Program-made: the position numbers and the translations under genes | Source of the DNA: Cellulomonas sp. Root930 | GTDB taxonomy: Bacteria; Actinomycetota; Actinomycetes; Actinomycetales; Cellulomonadaceae | NCBI GenBank assembly: GCA_001429255.1 | Contig: LMJI01000002.1 | Span: 235,274 to 299,273, forward strand | Direction of reading: 5' to 3' | Length of the DNA: 64,000 nt | Shown here: one piece after another, positions 41,534 to 50,489 of the stretch | Numbering within the stretch: position 1 is the stretch's first letter | Layout: each line of letters starts with the position of its first letter | Notes under the pieces: generated by a model | Databases searched by the model: none | Seen by the model: the letters and a program-made list of their open reading frames with translations, nothing else | Told to the model about the DNA's origin: nothing

Positions 41534-42799
41534 CTACGCCAGTGCGCGTTCGACGGCCGCGGCCTCGCGGCGGTACCCCACGGTCTCGTAGCCGACCACG
41601 ACCACCGCCGGCGCGATCGTGACGACGACCAGGCACACCCCGATCGGCGCTCCCGCGGCGGCGAGGCCGATCGCGGCGACCAGTGTGGCGACGCAGCCGG
41701 CGACGAGGCCGACCATGACCCGGTCCAGCTCGCGCAGCAGGTAGGTGTGCAGCGCGAGCAGGGTCACGGAGAACACCAGCGCGGGCACCGACACCGACAC
41801 GATCGCCGCCATCACACCGACCGCCGCGTGCCCGTCGATCACGTCGGAGGCGACGTGCAGGCCCGCACCGATGGCCGCGATGGCACCGAGGGTGACGATC
41901 TGGCCGTAGCCCCACACGACGGACCGCTCGCGGTGCCGGGCGAGGAGCTCGCCGGACGGCACGATGAAGTACGTCCACCACAGGCCGAAGGTGATCCCGA
42001 CCCCGGCCACCACCACGAGGACGGCCTCCGTGCTCCAGCCCTGGTGGTCCACCAGGGCGGAGACCGCAGCGACGGTGCCGAAGATGCCTTCGCCGAGCGC
42101 GATGATCGCGAGGAGCCCGTAGCGCTCGGCGATGTGCAGCGGGTTCCACGGGGTGCCCGACGACCTGCGCTCGGCGATCACCGGGCACGCGGCCTCGAAC
42201 ACGAAGAGCAGGCCGGCGCAGACGAAGAAGGCGAGCGCGGACTGCGGGACGAGCACGAGAGCGATCCATGCGAGCTGCGCGATCCCGACGAGGACGGCGT
42301 ACGCGAGGGCCGTGCTGCGGCGCAACGGGTCCTGAACCGCGACGCGCAGCCACTGCGCGATCATGGCGACCCGCATGACCACGTAGCCGGCCACGAGCAC
42401 GCCGTTGTCGACGGTGCCTCCGACCTCCAGGGAGTCGAACAGCGCCGGGAGGCCGAGGGTGAGCACGACGACGCCGATCATCTGGACCAGGGTCATGACC
42501 CGGAACAGCCAGTCGTCGGTGTCGTAGGCGGACGCGAACCAGGAGAAGTTGACCCAGGCCCAGCAGGTGGCGCCGATGGCGAAGACGAAGCCGAGGATGC
42601 CCGGAGCCGCGTGCCCGTCGGCGACGAGGTGCGAGAGCTCGTTGGCGGCCTGTCCGAAGGCGACCACGAAGGTGAGGTCGAAGAGGAGCTCCAGCGGAGA
42701 CGCGGCTCGGTGGTCCGCGCCCGGGTCGCGCCCGGTCATGCGCGCGAGGCGGTGCCCCCGGGCTGTCGCTGGCGGGCTCTCCTCCTGCACGGCACTCAT
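41534..42799 (-). CDS. Low temperature requirement protein A (LtrA) family membrane protein
   Basis: 421 residues with about ten to twelve transmembrane helices. The N-terminus has the family signature SPLELLFDLTFVVAFGQAAN, and EGIFGTVAAVSAL and SSGTPWNPLHIAERYGLLAI are typical of LtrA proteins. Despite the name, first given for growth of Listeria at low temperature, the transported or sensed molecule is unknown. The start ATG 42799 fits the short cytoplasmic N-terminus. It is monocistronic: it ends five bases from the convergent GerW gene, and its upstream region faces a small gene on the same strand. Confidence 0.9.
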   Translation of the reverse strand: MSAVQEESPPATARGHRLARMTGRDPGADHRAASPLELLFDLTFVVAFGQAANELSHLVADGHAAPGILGFVFAIGATCWAWVNFSWFASAYDTDDWLFRVMTLVQMIGVVVLTLGLPALFDSLEVGGTVDNGVLVAGYVVMRVAMIAQWLRVAVQDPLRRSTALAYAVLVGIAQLAWIALVLVPQSALAFFVCAGLLFVFEAACPVIAERRSSGTPWNPLHIAERYGLLAIIALGEGIFGTVAAVSALVDHQGWSTEAVLVVVAGVGITFGLWWTYFIVPSGELLARHRERSVVWGYGQIVTLGAIAAIGAGLHVASDVIDGHAAVGVMAAIVSVSVPALVFSVTLLALHTYLLRELDRVMVGLVAGCVATLVAAIGLAAAGAPIGVCLVVVTIAPAVVVVGYETVGYRREAAAVERALA

Positions 42800-42912
42800 G
42801 GTGCCACCGCATCACGCCCGCGGAGCCCGTGCCCTCGACCCGTGCGCCCCGGTGGACCGAGCTCAGGGCGAGCCGCAGTGCCGTCCCGGGCCGGTCGTTC
42901 GGTTCAGCTGCG

Positions 42913-43113
42913 TCAGTGGGCGACCAGCCGCGGGCGGGGTCCGGGGTCGAGCAGCTCCGCGGCTCTCCGGAGTGCTCGTGCGACGAGGGCTCGCATGCTG
43001 GTGCCGCGTCGCTGCCTCACCTGGTCCGCCACCACCGGGGCGTCCGGCGTCGCCGAGTGCTGCAGGTTCCACGTGGCCCGTGCTCCGATGAACGCCAGTC
43101 CTTCGATCATCAT
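42913..43113 (-). CDS. Small hypothetical protein divergent from the CGNR regulator
   Basis: 66 residues from ATG 43113 (or 43110), with GGAGGT just upstream. It begins MMIEGLAFIGARATWNLQHS and ends in an Arg/Leu-rich helix (RALVARALRRAAELLDPGPR). It is divergent from the CGNR gene, with an inverted repeat between them, so it may be the regulator's target. About 110 bp separate its stop from the LtrA start. No family recognised; the coding call rests mainly on the ribosome-binding site and context. Confidence 0.5.
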   Translation of the reverse strand: MMIEGLAFIGARATWNLQHSATPDAPVVADQVRQRRGTSMRALVARALRRAAELLDPGPRPRLVAH

Positions 43114-43144
43114 GACCTCCGCTACCAGTGAACCGCGTTATACC

Positions 43145-43166
43145 GGTAGCCTACGCGTGCGCTACC
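43145..43166. promoter_or_regulatory. Inverted repeat GGTAGC-N10-GCTACC near the CGNR gene
   Basis: GGTAGC at 43145-43150 and GCTACC at 43161-43166 form an inverted repeat, and a third half-site GCTACC lies at 43121-43126. Placed between divergent genes just upstream of a CGNR-type regulator, these are likely its operator. Confidence 0.55.
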
Positions 43167-43205
43167 ATCAAAACAAGGTATGCAAGTAGCAGAATGGAGA
43201 GATCG

Positions 43206-43811
43206 GTGGACGATCGACAGGCGCCCCCCGACCTGGTCGCCGGGGCACTGTGCCTGGACGTCGCGAACTCGGTGGACGGCCGGGTGCTGGAGGTCCCGCT
43301 GGACTACTTCACGACCTACGCCGATGTCGTCGACTGGGTGTCGCGGGCCGGCGGCCTGTCGGCGGTGGAGGCGACGGCGCTCCTGGCCCGCGCCGACGCC
43401 GAGCCCGAGGCGGCCGCGGAGGAGCTCGCGCGCACCCGGGCTCTTCGTGAGGCCGTGTTCGATCTCTTCCACGGGCGAGCCACCGGGGGCGCACCTGACC
43501 CGACGGCGGTCCAGCACGCATACACCGAGGCGCTCCGGCACGGCAGGCTCGAGCCCGGTGAGGCCGGCCTCCGGTGGACGTGGGAGCTCGATCTGCCGCT
43601 GCCCCGCTGGCGGGTCGCGCAGTCGGCGATCGAGCTCGCGACGAGCCGCTCGCTCGACCGCGTGAAGGCGTGCGCGTCCCAGGAGGGCTGTCAGTACCTG
43701 TTCGTCGACACGTCGAAGAACGGCAGCCGCCGGTGGTGCAGCATGACGGACTGCGGCAACCAGGCGAAGTCGCGGCGGCTCACGGAACGTCGACGCGCGA
43801 GCCGGGTCTGA
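43206..43811 (+). CDS. CGNR zinc-finger transcriptional regulator
   Basis: 201 residues. The N-terminal ABATE domain (ALCLDVANSVDGRVLEVPLD; ARTRALREAVFDLFHGRA) is followed by a C-terminal CGNR zinc finger, CASQEGCQYLFVDTSKNGSR then WCSMTDCGNQAKSRR, with four Cys for zinc. GTG 43206 is preferred because GGAGAG lies four bases upstream; ATG 43194 has no site. It probably binds the GGTAGC/GCTACC repeats just upstream, and so regulates itself and the small divergent gene. The effector is unknown. Confidence 0.9.
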   Translation: MDDRQAPPDLVAGALCLDVANSVDGRVLEVPLDYFTTYADVVDWVSRAGGLSAVEATALLARADAEPEAAAEELARTRALREAVFDLFHGRATGGAPDPTAVQHAYTEALRHGRLEPGEAGLRWTWELDLPLPRWRVAQSAIELATSRSLDRVKACASQEGCQYLFVDTSKNGSRRWCSMTDCGNQAKSRRLTERRRASRV

Positions 43812-43843
43812 CCGGGGGCCGCTCGAGGGTGCGACTCTTCGCC

Positions 43844-44131
43844 ATGCCCCGGATCGACGCTCCCACCGTCGCCGAGCACCGCGCCGGGCGCGAGCGCGCG
43901 CTGATCGCCGCCGCGGAGGACCTGGCGCGCAGGTCGCGCGAGTTCCACGACCGGCTGCTGGTGCCCATCATCGAGGCCCTCACCGAGCTCGGCGTCCCCG
44001 ACCCGGAGACCACGAGCGAGCTGGTCAACGCGCTGGTGCACGCCGCCTCGCGCCGCGTCGAGCAGAACGGTGACCTCGAGCGCGCCTACGCCGCCACGGA
44101 GGCGCTGCTCGAGCCGTACCTGCGCGGATAG
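43844..44131 (+). CDS. TetR-like protein lacking most of the DNA-binding domain
   Basis: 95 residues. The first 25 or so (PRIDAPTVAEHRAGRERALI) look like the start of a TetR regulator, just before the helix-turn-helix. The chain then jumps to a segment resembling the ligand-binding domain end (ALTELGVPDPETTSELVNAL). The helix-turn-helix core and most of the usual 190 residues are absent, as if by an in-frame internal deletion. It could be a decaying gene or a small dimerising antagonist. ATG 43844 lacks a clear ribosome-binding site. The stop is four bases from the convergent thiolase stop. Confidence 0.6.
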   Translation: MPRIDAPTVAEHRAGRERALIAAAEDLARRSREFHDRLLVPIIEALTELGVPDPETTSELVNALVHAASRRVEQNGDLERAYAATEALLEPYLRG

Positions 44132-44135
44132 GTCG

Positions 44136-45332
44136 TCAGGTGGGGTCCCGCCACAGCAGCAGCGCTTCTCCCTGTCCACCGCCCCCGCACAGGGCCACCG
44201 CGGCCCGGCCGGATCCGCGACGTGCCAGCTCGCTGGCCGCGTGACCGGCCAACCGCGCCCCGGACGCCCCGATCGGGTGCCCGAGCGCGATCGCGCCGCC
44301 GTGGATGTTCGTCTGCTCCAGCGGGTACGCCAGGTCGCGGAGCGACTGCACCACGACCGACCCGAAGGCCTCGTTGATCTCCAGGAGGTCGATCGCCGAC
44401 AGGTCCCAGCCGGCACGTGCGAGTGCAGCCGTGATCGCCGCCGACGGCTGCGAGTGCAGCGAGTTGTCCGGCCCCGCCACCTGCCCGGACGCGCCGACGG
44501 TCGCCAGCCACGACAGCCCGCGCTCCTCGACGACCTCCCGGGCGGCGACCACCACGGCCGCGGCTCCGTCGGTCAGGGGAGAGGCGTTGCCGGCGGTGAT
44601 CGTCCCGTCGGCCGAGAACGCCGGCCGCAGCGCTGCCAGAGACTCCAGTGACGTCTCAGGCCGAAGACCCTCGTCCACCGACACGACCACAGGGGCGCCG
44701 CGCCGCTGCGGCACCTCCACCGGCTCGATCTCCTCCGCGAACACGCCGGAGGACGCGGCCTCGGACGCGCGCCGGTGGCTCTCCACGGCCACGAGGTCCT
44801 GCGCCTCCCGGGGGATCGCCAGCGTCTTGTTCCCGCGCTCGGTCGACGACCCCATCGACTCCCGGTCGAACGCGTCGGTCAGCCCGTCGAACGCCAGGGA
44901 GTCGACGGCCTGGATGTCGCCGTAGGTCCACCCGCGACGCGACCCCGGCAGCAGGTGCGGCGCCTGACTCATCGACTCCTGCCCACCGGCGACCACGATC
45001 GACGCCTCACCGAGCCGGATCATGCGCGCGGCGTCGATGATCGCGGTCAGCCCGCTGAGGCAGACCTTGTTGAGCGTCATCGCCGGCACGGTCCAGGGGA
45101 TGCCGGCCTTCACGGCCGCCTGCCGTGCGGGGTTCTGGCCCGCACCGGCCTGCACGACCTGGCCCATCAGCACCTGGTCCACCGACGCCGGGTCGATGCC
45201 CGCCCGGGAGAGGGCGCCACGGAGGGCGACGGCTCCCAGGGATGCGGCGGACAGCGACGACAGGGCGCCGTTCAGCCGCGCCATCGGCGTCCGCGCGAAC
45301 GACACGATCACGACCTCGCGGTCAGCAGTCAT
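44136..45332 (-). CDS. Acetyl-CoA acetyltransferase (thiolase)
   Basis: 398 residues, complete. Nucleophile Cys91 (LNKVCLSGL), His352 (ALGHPIGASG) and Cys382 (ALCGGGGQG) are all present, as in biosynthetic and degradative thiolases. It cleaves acetoacetyl-CoA into two acetyl-CoA. Its start overlaps the stop of the CoA-transferase beta gene as ATGA, so acetoacetate activated by that enzyme passes directly to it. This is the last step of leucine degradation in this locus. The start ATG 45332 is the natural one for the family. Confidence 0.94.
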   Translation of the reverse strand: MTADREVVIVSFARTPMARLNGALSSLSAASLGAVALRGALSRAGIDPASVDQVLMGQVVQAGAGQNPARQAAVKAGIPWTVPAMTLNKVCLSGLTAIIDAARMIRLGEASIVVAGGQESMSQAPHLLPGSRRGWTYGDIQAVDSLAFDGLTDAFDRESMGSSTERGNKTLAIPREAQDLVAVESHRRASEAASSGVFAEEIEPVEVPQRRGAPVVVSVDEGLRPETSLESLAALRPAFSADGTITAGNASPLTDGAAAVVVAAREVVEERGLSWLATVGASGQVAGPDNSLHSQPSAAITAALARAGWDLSAIDLLEINEAFGSVVVQSLRDLAYPLEQTNIHGGAIALGHPIGASGARLAGHAASELARRGSGRAAVALCGGGGQGEALLLWRDPT

Positions 45333-45970
45333 GAGAGCACCACCTCCAACGGCACCAGGGGAGTTGCGGCGAGGACCTCGTCGACGGATACGCCCGGCGC
45401 ACACTCCCGCAGCACGAGTCCCTCGGGCGTCACATCCAGCACCGCCAGGTCGGTGATGATCCGATCCACCACCCCGACCCCGGTCAGCGGCAGCGTGCAC
45501 TCGGGCAGGATCTTCGCCGACCCGTCCCGCGCCACGTGCTCCATGAGCACGACGATCCGCCGCGCCCCGTGCACGAGGTCCATCGCGCCGCCCATGCCCT
45601 TGACCATCTTCCCGGGGATCATCCAGTTGGCGATGTCCCCGGACGACGACACCTGCATCGCCCCGAGGATCGCGACGTCGACCTTCCCGCCGCGGATCAT
45701 CGCGAAGGACGTCGCCGAGTCGAAGTACGACGCCCCCGGGGCGATCGTGATCGTCTCCTTGCCGGCGTTGATGAGATCGGGGTCGACGTCGTCGTCGGAG
45801 GGGTACGGCCCCACCCCGAGCACCCCGTTCTCCGACTGCAGGACGACCGACACCCCCGCCGGGACATACCCCGGCACCAGCGTCGGCAGCCCGATCCCGA
45901 GGTTCACGTAGGACCCGTCGGCCAGCTCCAGGGCGGCCCGCGCCGCCATCTGCTCCCGCGTCAGACTCAT
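45329..45970 (-). CDS. scoB: 3-oxoacid CoA-transferase subunit B
   Basis: 213 residues. The catalytic glutamate is Glu47 in QSENGVLG. Further family marks are NLGIGLPTLVPGYVP, INAGKETITIAPGASYFDSA and KMVKGMGGAMDLV. With subunit A it moves CoA from succinyl-CoA to acetoacetate (or a similar 3-oxoacid). Both ends overlap neighbouring genes by four bases (ATGA), giving a strict A-B-thiolase unit. The symbol follows the scoA/scoB naming in mycobacteria. Confidence 0.93.
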   Translation of the reverse strand: MSLTREQMAARAALELADGSYVNLGIGLPTLVPGYVPAGVSVVLQSENGVLGVGPYPSDDDVDPDLINAGKETITIAPGASYFDSATSFAMIRGGKVDVAILGAMQVSSSGDIANWMIPGKMVKGMGGAMDLVHGARRIVVLMEHVARDGSAKILPECTLPLTGVGVVDRIITDLAVLDVTPEGLVLRECAPGVSVDEVLAATPLVPLEVVLS

Positions 45971-46731
45971 GAGACCGTCCTCCGCTCGATCCGCTTCTCC
46001 TCGGCCTCGGCGGGTGAAAGTGGGACCACCCGGTCCACGAAGATCCCCGGCAGGTGGATCGCATCGGGGTCCAGAGACCCCACCGGAACAAGCTCCTCGA
46101 CCTCCGCGATCGTCACCGCGCCCGCCGCCGCGCACAGCGGGTTGAAGTTCCGCGCGGACGCGTGGAACACCAGGTTCCCCTGCCGATCTCCGACGGCGGC
46201 CCGCACCAGGGCGTAGTCCGCAGTGATCGCCTCTTCCCGCACGAACTCGTGCGATTCCCCTCGTACCGAGAACGTCTCGACCGGCTTGGGAGGCGACGAC
46301 ACCAGGACCGATCCGTCCGGGGAGTACCGCCACGGCAGCCCGCCGGAGGCCACCAACGTGCCCACCCCGGTCCGCGTGTAGAACGCCGCGATCCCGCTCC
46401 CACCTGCACGAAGACGCTCCGCGAGCGTGCCCTGCGGGGTCAGCTCCACCTCGAGCTCCCCGGCCAGGTACTGCCGGGCGAACTCCTTGTTCTCACCCAC
46501 GTACGAGGCGATGATCCGCCGGATGCGACCCGCCTGCAGCAGCAGCCCGAGCCCCCAGTCGTCCACACCGCAGTTGTTGCTCACCACCTCCAGGTCCTGG
46601 ACGCCGGAGTCGAGCAGAGCGTGGATCAGCACGCTCGGGATACCGCACAAGCCGAACCCACCGACCGCGAGGGTCGCCCCGTCGGGGATGTCGGCTACCG
46701 CCTCGACGGCGGACTGGACGACCTTGTCCAT
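45967..46731 (-). CDS. scoA: 3-oxoacid CoA-transferase subunit A
   Basis: 254 residues. VGGFGLCGIPSVLIHAL is the family signature near the N-terminus. LEVVSNNCGVDDWGLGLLLQ, SYVGENKEFARQYLAGELEV and LVFHASARNFNPL are also diagnostic. It forms the enzyme with subunit B, whose start overlaps its stop. It heads the minus-strand unit of three genes and is divergent from the branched-chain dehydrogenase operon, 158 bp away. The shared intergenic region should hold control sites for both, but I see no strong palindrome in it. Confidence 0.93.
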   Translation of the reverse strand: MDKVVQSAVEAVADIPDGATLAVGGFGLCGIPSVLIHALLDSGVQDLEVVSNNCGVDDWGLGLLLQAGRIRRIIASYVGENKEFARQYLAGELEVELTPQGTLAERLRAGGSGIAAFYTRTGVGTLVASGGLPWRYSPDGSVLVSSPPKPVETFSVRGESHEFVREEAITADYALVRAAVGDRQGNLVFHASARNFNPLCAAAGAVTIAEVEELVPVGSLDPDAIHLPGIFVDRVVPLSPAEAEEKRIERRTVS

Positions 46732-46889
46732 TCTTGCCTCCTGTCGACGACGACATTGTGCGCCGACCGGTCGACACTCGCGCTAGCCCATGGGCACAAG
46801 GTCCCTTGCGGACTTACCCTGGCGGGACATCAGGCAATGGGGCCTAGCTTCACAAGAGCGACGGTTCCGCCACCACAACGGAGCGAAAC

Positions 46890-48011
46890 ATGTTGCGTGC
46901 AGATGTGTCACCCAGCCGTGCCCTGCCCACCCATCAGCAGGCGGAAGCACTGCAGCTGGTGACCCCCGACGGCGTCCGTCGGCCGGATCCCGAGTACGAC
47001 CCGTGGATCGCCGACGTCGACGACGAGCAGCTCGAAGCCCTGTACGAGGACATGGTCGTCGTGCGCCGCTTCGACACCGAGGCCGTCGCGCTCCAGCGGC
47101 AGGGACAGCTCGGGCTGTGGCCGCCGCTCCTCGGTCAGGAGGCCGCGCAGATCGGCTCCGCCCGCGCGCTGCGCAGCGACGACTTCGTGTTCAGCAGCTA
47201 CCGCGAGAACGGCGTCGCGTACTGCCGGGGCGCCCAGCCGACCGACCTCATGCGCGTCTGGCGGGGGACCGCGCTCGCGGGCTGGGACCCACGGGCGATC
47301 GGGATGGCCACGCCGCAGGTGATGATCGGCTCGCAGACCCTGCACGCCACCGGGTACGCGCTCGGCTGCGTGAAGGACGGCGTCGACTCGGTGGCGGTCG
47401 CGTACTTCGGCGACGGTGCCACCAGCAAGGGCGACGTGCACGAGGCGATGGTCTTCGCCGCGACCTTCACGGCCCCGGTGATCTTCTTCTGCCAGAACAA
47501 CCAGTGGGCGATCTCCGAGCCGGTGGGCCTGCAGGCGCAGCGCCCGATCGCGGACCGCGCGGCCGGCTACGGCATCCCCGGCATCCGGGTGGACGGCAAC
47601 GACGTCCTCGCGGTGATGGCCGCCACGCGGTCGGCCCTGGACCGGGCTCGGCGCGGCGACGGCCCCACGTTCATCGAGGCGGTCACCTACCGGATGGGTC
47701 CGCACACCACGTCCGACGACCCCACCCGGTACGTGAACCCCGAGGACAAGGCGCTCTGGGCCGCCAAGGACCCGATCGTCCGGCTCGAACGCCTGCTGCA
47801 CGCGCGCGACGCACTCTCCGAGGAGCGCATCTCGCAGGTCAAGGAGAAGGCCGAGACGTTCGCCGCGGCCATGCGCAGCGGCTGCTACGGGCTGCCGGTC
47901 CCGGAGCCGCTGAGCGTCTTCGAGGACGTGTTCGTCGAGCCGTCGCCCGCGCTCGAACGGCAGCGCAGCCAGTACGCCGCCTACCTCGCCATGTTCGACG
48001 AGGAGGCGTGA
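46890..48011 (+). CDS. bkdA: Branched-chain 2-oxoacid dehydrogenase E1 alpha
   Basis: 373 residues. It binds thiamine diphosphate through GDGATSKGDVHEAMVFAATF...CQNN (GDG at about 174). LWPPLLGQEAAQIGSARAL and YRMGPHTTSDDPTRYVNP are typical of E1 alpha. The phosphorylation-loop-like text near TSDDPTRY is conserved in the branched-chain type. ATG 46890 has GGAGCG upstream. The stop shares bases with the next gene's start (GTGATG region). With E1 beta and E2 it oxidatively decarboxylates 2-oxoacids from Leu, Ile and Val. A pyruvate-type role is less likely given the surrounding catabolic genes. Confidence 0.9.
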   Translation: MLRADVSPSRALPTHQQAEALQLVTPDGVRRPDPEYDPWIADVDDEQLEALYEDMVVVRRFDTEAVALQRQGQLGLWPPLLGQEAAQIGSARALRSDDFVFSSYRENGVAYCRGAQPTDLMRVWRGTALAGWDPRAIGMATPQVMIGSQTLHATGYALGCVKDGVDSVAVAYFGDGATSKGDVHEAMVFAATFTAPVIFFCQNNQWAISEPVGLQAQRPIADRAAGYGIPGIRVDGNDVLAVMAATRSALDRARRGDGPTFIEAVTYRMGPHTTSDDPTRYVNPEDKALWAAKDPIVRLERLLHARDALSEERISQVKEKAETFAAAMRSGCYGLPVPEPLSVFEDVFVEPSPALERQRSQYAAYLAMFDEEA

Positions 48012-49018
48012 TGACCACGATGACCCTGGCCGCGGCCCTGAACTCCGGCCTGCGGCACGCGCTCGACGACGACCCGACGGTGGTGCTCCTCGGCGAGGAC
48101 ATCGGCACCCTCGGGGGAGTGTTCCGGGTGACCGACGGGCTCCAGCGCGACTTCGGCGCCGACCGCGTCATGGACACACCGTTGGCCGAGTCCGGGATCA
48201 TGGGCGTCGCGGTCGGCCTGGCGTACCGGGGGTACCGACCGGTCGTGGAGATCCAGTTCGACGGGTTCGTCTACCCGGCGGTCGACCAGCTGGTCACCCA
48301 GGTGGCGCGGATCCACTACCGGACCGGGGGCGCGGTCCGCATGCCGATCACCGTCCGGATCCCGTACGGCGGTGGCATCGGGGCGGTCGAGCACCACTCC
48401 GAGTCACCCGAGGCCTACTTCGCCCACACGCCGGGCCTGCGCGTGGTCACCTGCGCGAGCCCGCAGGACGCGCACACGATGATCCGCCAGGCGATCGCGT
48501 GCGACGACCCCGTGGTGTTCTTCGAGCCGAAGCGGCGCTACTGGGTCAAGGGCGAGGTCGACGAGTCGTTCGACGACGTCCCGCTGCTGGACCGCGCACG
48601 CGTGGTCGTCGAGGGCACGGACGTCACGCTCGCCACCTACGGCCCGCTGGTCATCACCGCGCGGGACGCCGCCCTCGCCGCGCAGGACGACGGGCTGTCG
48701 GTCGAGGTGGTCGACCTGCGGTCGCTGTCGCCGATCGACGTCGACACGCTCGAGGCCTCCGTGCGCAAGACCGGCCGGCTGGTCGTGACGCACGAGGCCC
48801 AGGCCAGCGGCGGTCTGGGCGCCGAGATCATCGCGAGCATCACGGACCGTTGCTTCGACGTCCTCAGGTCCGCACCGGTACGCGTCACCGGGTTCGACAC
48901 CCCGTACCCCGCCGCGAAGCTCGAGGAGCACTTCCTGCCCGATCTCGACCGGATCCTCGACGCCGTCGACCGCGTGATGGGCAGACAGCACTCGCTGACC
49001 GGATGGAGGGCCTCATGA
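48011..49018 (+). CDS. bkdB: Branched-chain 2-oxoacid dehydrogenase E1 beta
   Basis: 335 residues. LGEDIGTLGGVFRVTDGLQ, DTPLAESGIMGVAVGLAYRG and PYGGGIGAVEHHSESPEAYF are signatures of E1 beta; VTHEAQASGGLGAEI lies near the end. ATG 48011 has GAGGAGG upstream and overlaps the E1 alpha stop. It pairs with E1 alpha as an alpha2-beta2 tetramer. Its stop overlaps the next ATG as ATGA, so all three subunits are translated together. Confidence 0.92.
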   Translation: MTTMTLAAALNSGLRHALDDDPTVVLLGEDIGTLGGVFRVTDGLQRDFGADRVMDTPLAESGIMGVAVGLAYRGYRPVVEIQFDGFVYPAVDQLVTQVARIHYRTGGAVRMPITVRIPYGGGIGAVEHHSESPEAYFAHTPGLRVVTCASPQDAHTMIRQAIACDDPVVFFEPKRRYWVKGEVDESFDDVPLLDRARVVVEGTDVTLATYGPLVITARDAALAAQDDGLSVEVVDLRSLSPIDVDTLEASVRKTGRLVVTHEAQASGGLGAEIIASITDRCFDVLRSAPVRVTGFDTPYPAAKLEEHFLPDLDRILDAVDRVMGRQHSLTGWRAS

Positions 49019-50424
49019 CCACGATCCAGACGGTCACGCTGCCCGACCTGGGCGAGGGTCTCACCGAGTCCGACCTGGTGGAGTGGACCGTCGCCGTGGG
49101 TGACACCGTCGAGCTGAACCAGGTGGTCGCCGAGGTCGAGACCGCGAAGGCGCTGGTCCAGCTGCCGTCGCCGTACGCCGGCGTGGTCGCCGAGCTGCTC
49201 GTCGAGCCCGGAGCCACCGTGCCCGTGGGGACCGCGCTGCTGACGATCGCGGTGGAGGCTCCGGCCGATGCCACGGCTCCGGCCGATGCCACGGCTCCGA
49301 CGTCGCCCGCTGTCGAGCCGGCCGCGGAGGGCGAACCCGCCGCGCCCGAGCGGACCGCCGTGCTCGTCGGGTACGGGCCGCTGGTCGAGGGGTCGGCGCG
49401 ACCCCGCCGCCGGTCGAAGTCGGAGGACTGGACCGCGGCGCACGCGGTCGCCGACGAGGTCGGTCTGGCCCTCGCGGGCGGTCGCATCGGGCCCAAGGTG
49501 CTCCCCCCGGTGCGCAAGCTCGCGCACGACCTCGGGGTCGACCTGAACAAGATGGAGGGCTCGGGCAAGGACGGGATGATCACGCGGGAGGACGTCCTGC
49601 GGGCGGTCTCCGGTGTGGACGTCTCCCCGGCGGCACGCCGGCCCGACGCGTTGTCCGCCGCGCACCGGCCCGGCCTCGCGCGGCCCGTCGAGACCGTGCC
49701 GACGCCCAGCCCGCCCGAGTCGGCGCGCGAGGTGCGGACCCCGATCGCGGGGGTGCGCAAGCAGACGGCCGCTGCGATGGTGGCCAGCGCGTTCACGGCT
49801 CCGCACGCGTCGACGTCGCTGACGATCGACGTCACCCCCACTCTCGACCTGCTCGACGAGCTCAAGCACGACCGCGCGCTGGAGGGCCACCGGATCTCGA
49901 TCCTCACGCTCGTCGCCAAGGCCGTGACGATCGCGCTCGGTCGCAACCCGTCGCTCAACGCGCACTGGGACGAGGCCGCGGGGGAGATCGTCCAGTTCGG
50001 CTACGTCAACCTCGGCATCGCTGCGGCGACCCCGCGCGGGCTGCTCGTGCCGAGCATCAAGGACGCGGACCGCCTGCGGCTGCCGGACCTCGCGGACGCG
50101 ATCGGGGCGCTGACCGAGAGCGCACGGGCGGGGACGTCGACGCCCGCGGACCTGGCCGGGGGGACGATCACGATCACCAACATCGGGGTCTTCGGCGTGG
50201 ACACCGGCACGCCGATCCTGGTGCCGGGGCAGGCGGCGATCCTGGCCATGGGCGCGATCCGACGCCGGCCGTGGGAGTTCCAGGACCAGCTCGCGCTGCG
50301 CAGCGTGATGACGCTCAGCCTGTCGTTCGACCACCGGTTGGTGGACGGAGCGGAGGCCGCGCGGTTCCTGGCCGACGTGGGCACGATCCTCGCGCGGCCC
50401 GGCTCCGTCCTGAGCATGGTCTAG
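49015..50424 (+). CDS. bkdC: Branched-chain 2-oxoacid dehydrogenase E2 (lipoamide acyltransferase)
   Basis: 469 residues. A single lipoyl domain lies at 5-85 with the lipoyl lysine at Lys45 (VETAKALVQL). An Ala/Pro/Glu linker follows, with a short tandem PADATA repeat at about 83-94. The peripheral-subunit-binding domain is at about 162-197 (VRKLAHDLGVDLNKMEGSGK). The catalytic domain ends in SFDHRLVDG. It transfers the branched acyl group to CoA. No E3 (lipoamide dehydrogenase) gene follows, so the cell must use one encoded elsewhere. A strong hairpin 16 bases after the stop likely ends the operon. Confidence 0.94.
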   Translation: MTTIQTVTLPDLGEGLTESDLVEWTVAVGDTVELNQVVAEVETAKALVQLPSPYAGVVAELLVEPGATVPVGTALLTIAVEAPADATAPADATAPTSPAVEPAAEGEPAAPERTAVLVGYGPLVEGSARPRRRSKSEDWTAAHAVADEVGLALAGGRIGPKVLPPVRKLAHDLGVDLNKMEGSGKDGMITREDVLRAVSGVDVSPAARRPDALSAAHRPGLARPVETVPTPSPPESAREVRTPIAGVRKQTAAAMVASAFTAPHASTSLTIDVTPTLDLLDELKHDRALEGHRISILTLVAKAVTIALGRNPSLNAHWDEAAGEIVQFGYVNLGIAAATPRGLLVPSIKDADRLRLPDLADAIGALTESARAGTSTPADLAGGTITITNIGVFGVDTGTPILVPGQAAILAMGAIRRRPWEFQDQLALRSVMTLSLSFDHRLVDGAEAARFLADVGTILARPGSVLSMV

Positions 50425-50439
50425 CGGGGCGCGACGACC

Positions 50440-50467
50440 GCCGGCACCGCCGTCGTGCGGTGCCGGC
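50440..50467. terminator. Bidirectional terminator-like hairpin
   Basis: GCCGGCACCG and CGGTGCCGGC form a perfect 10-bp stem with an 8-nt loop between the convergent E2 and hydrolase genes. No U-tract follows, as is common in actinobacteria. Confidence 0.65.
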
Positions 50468-50489
50468 CTCCGACCCTGGGGCGGCGCGG

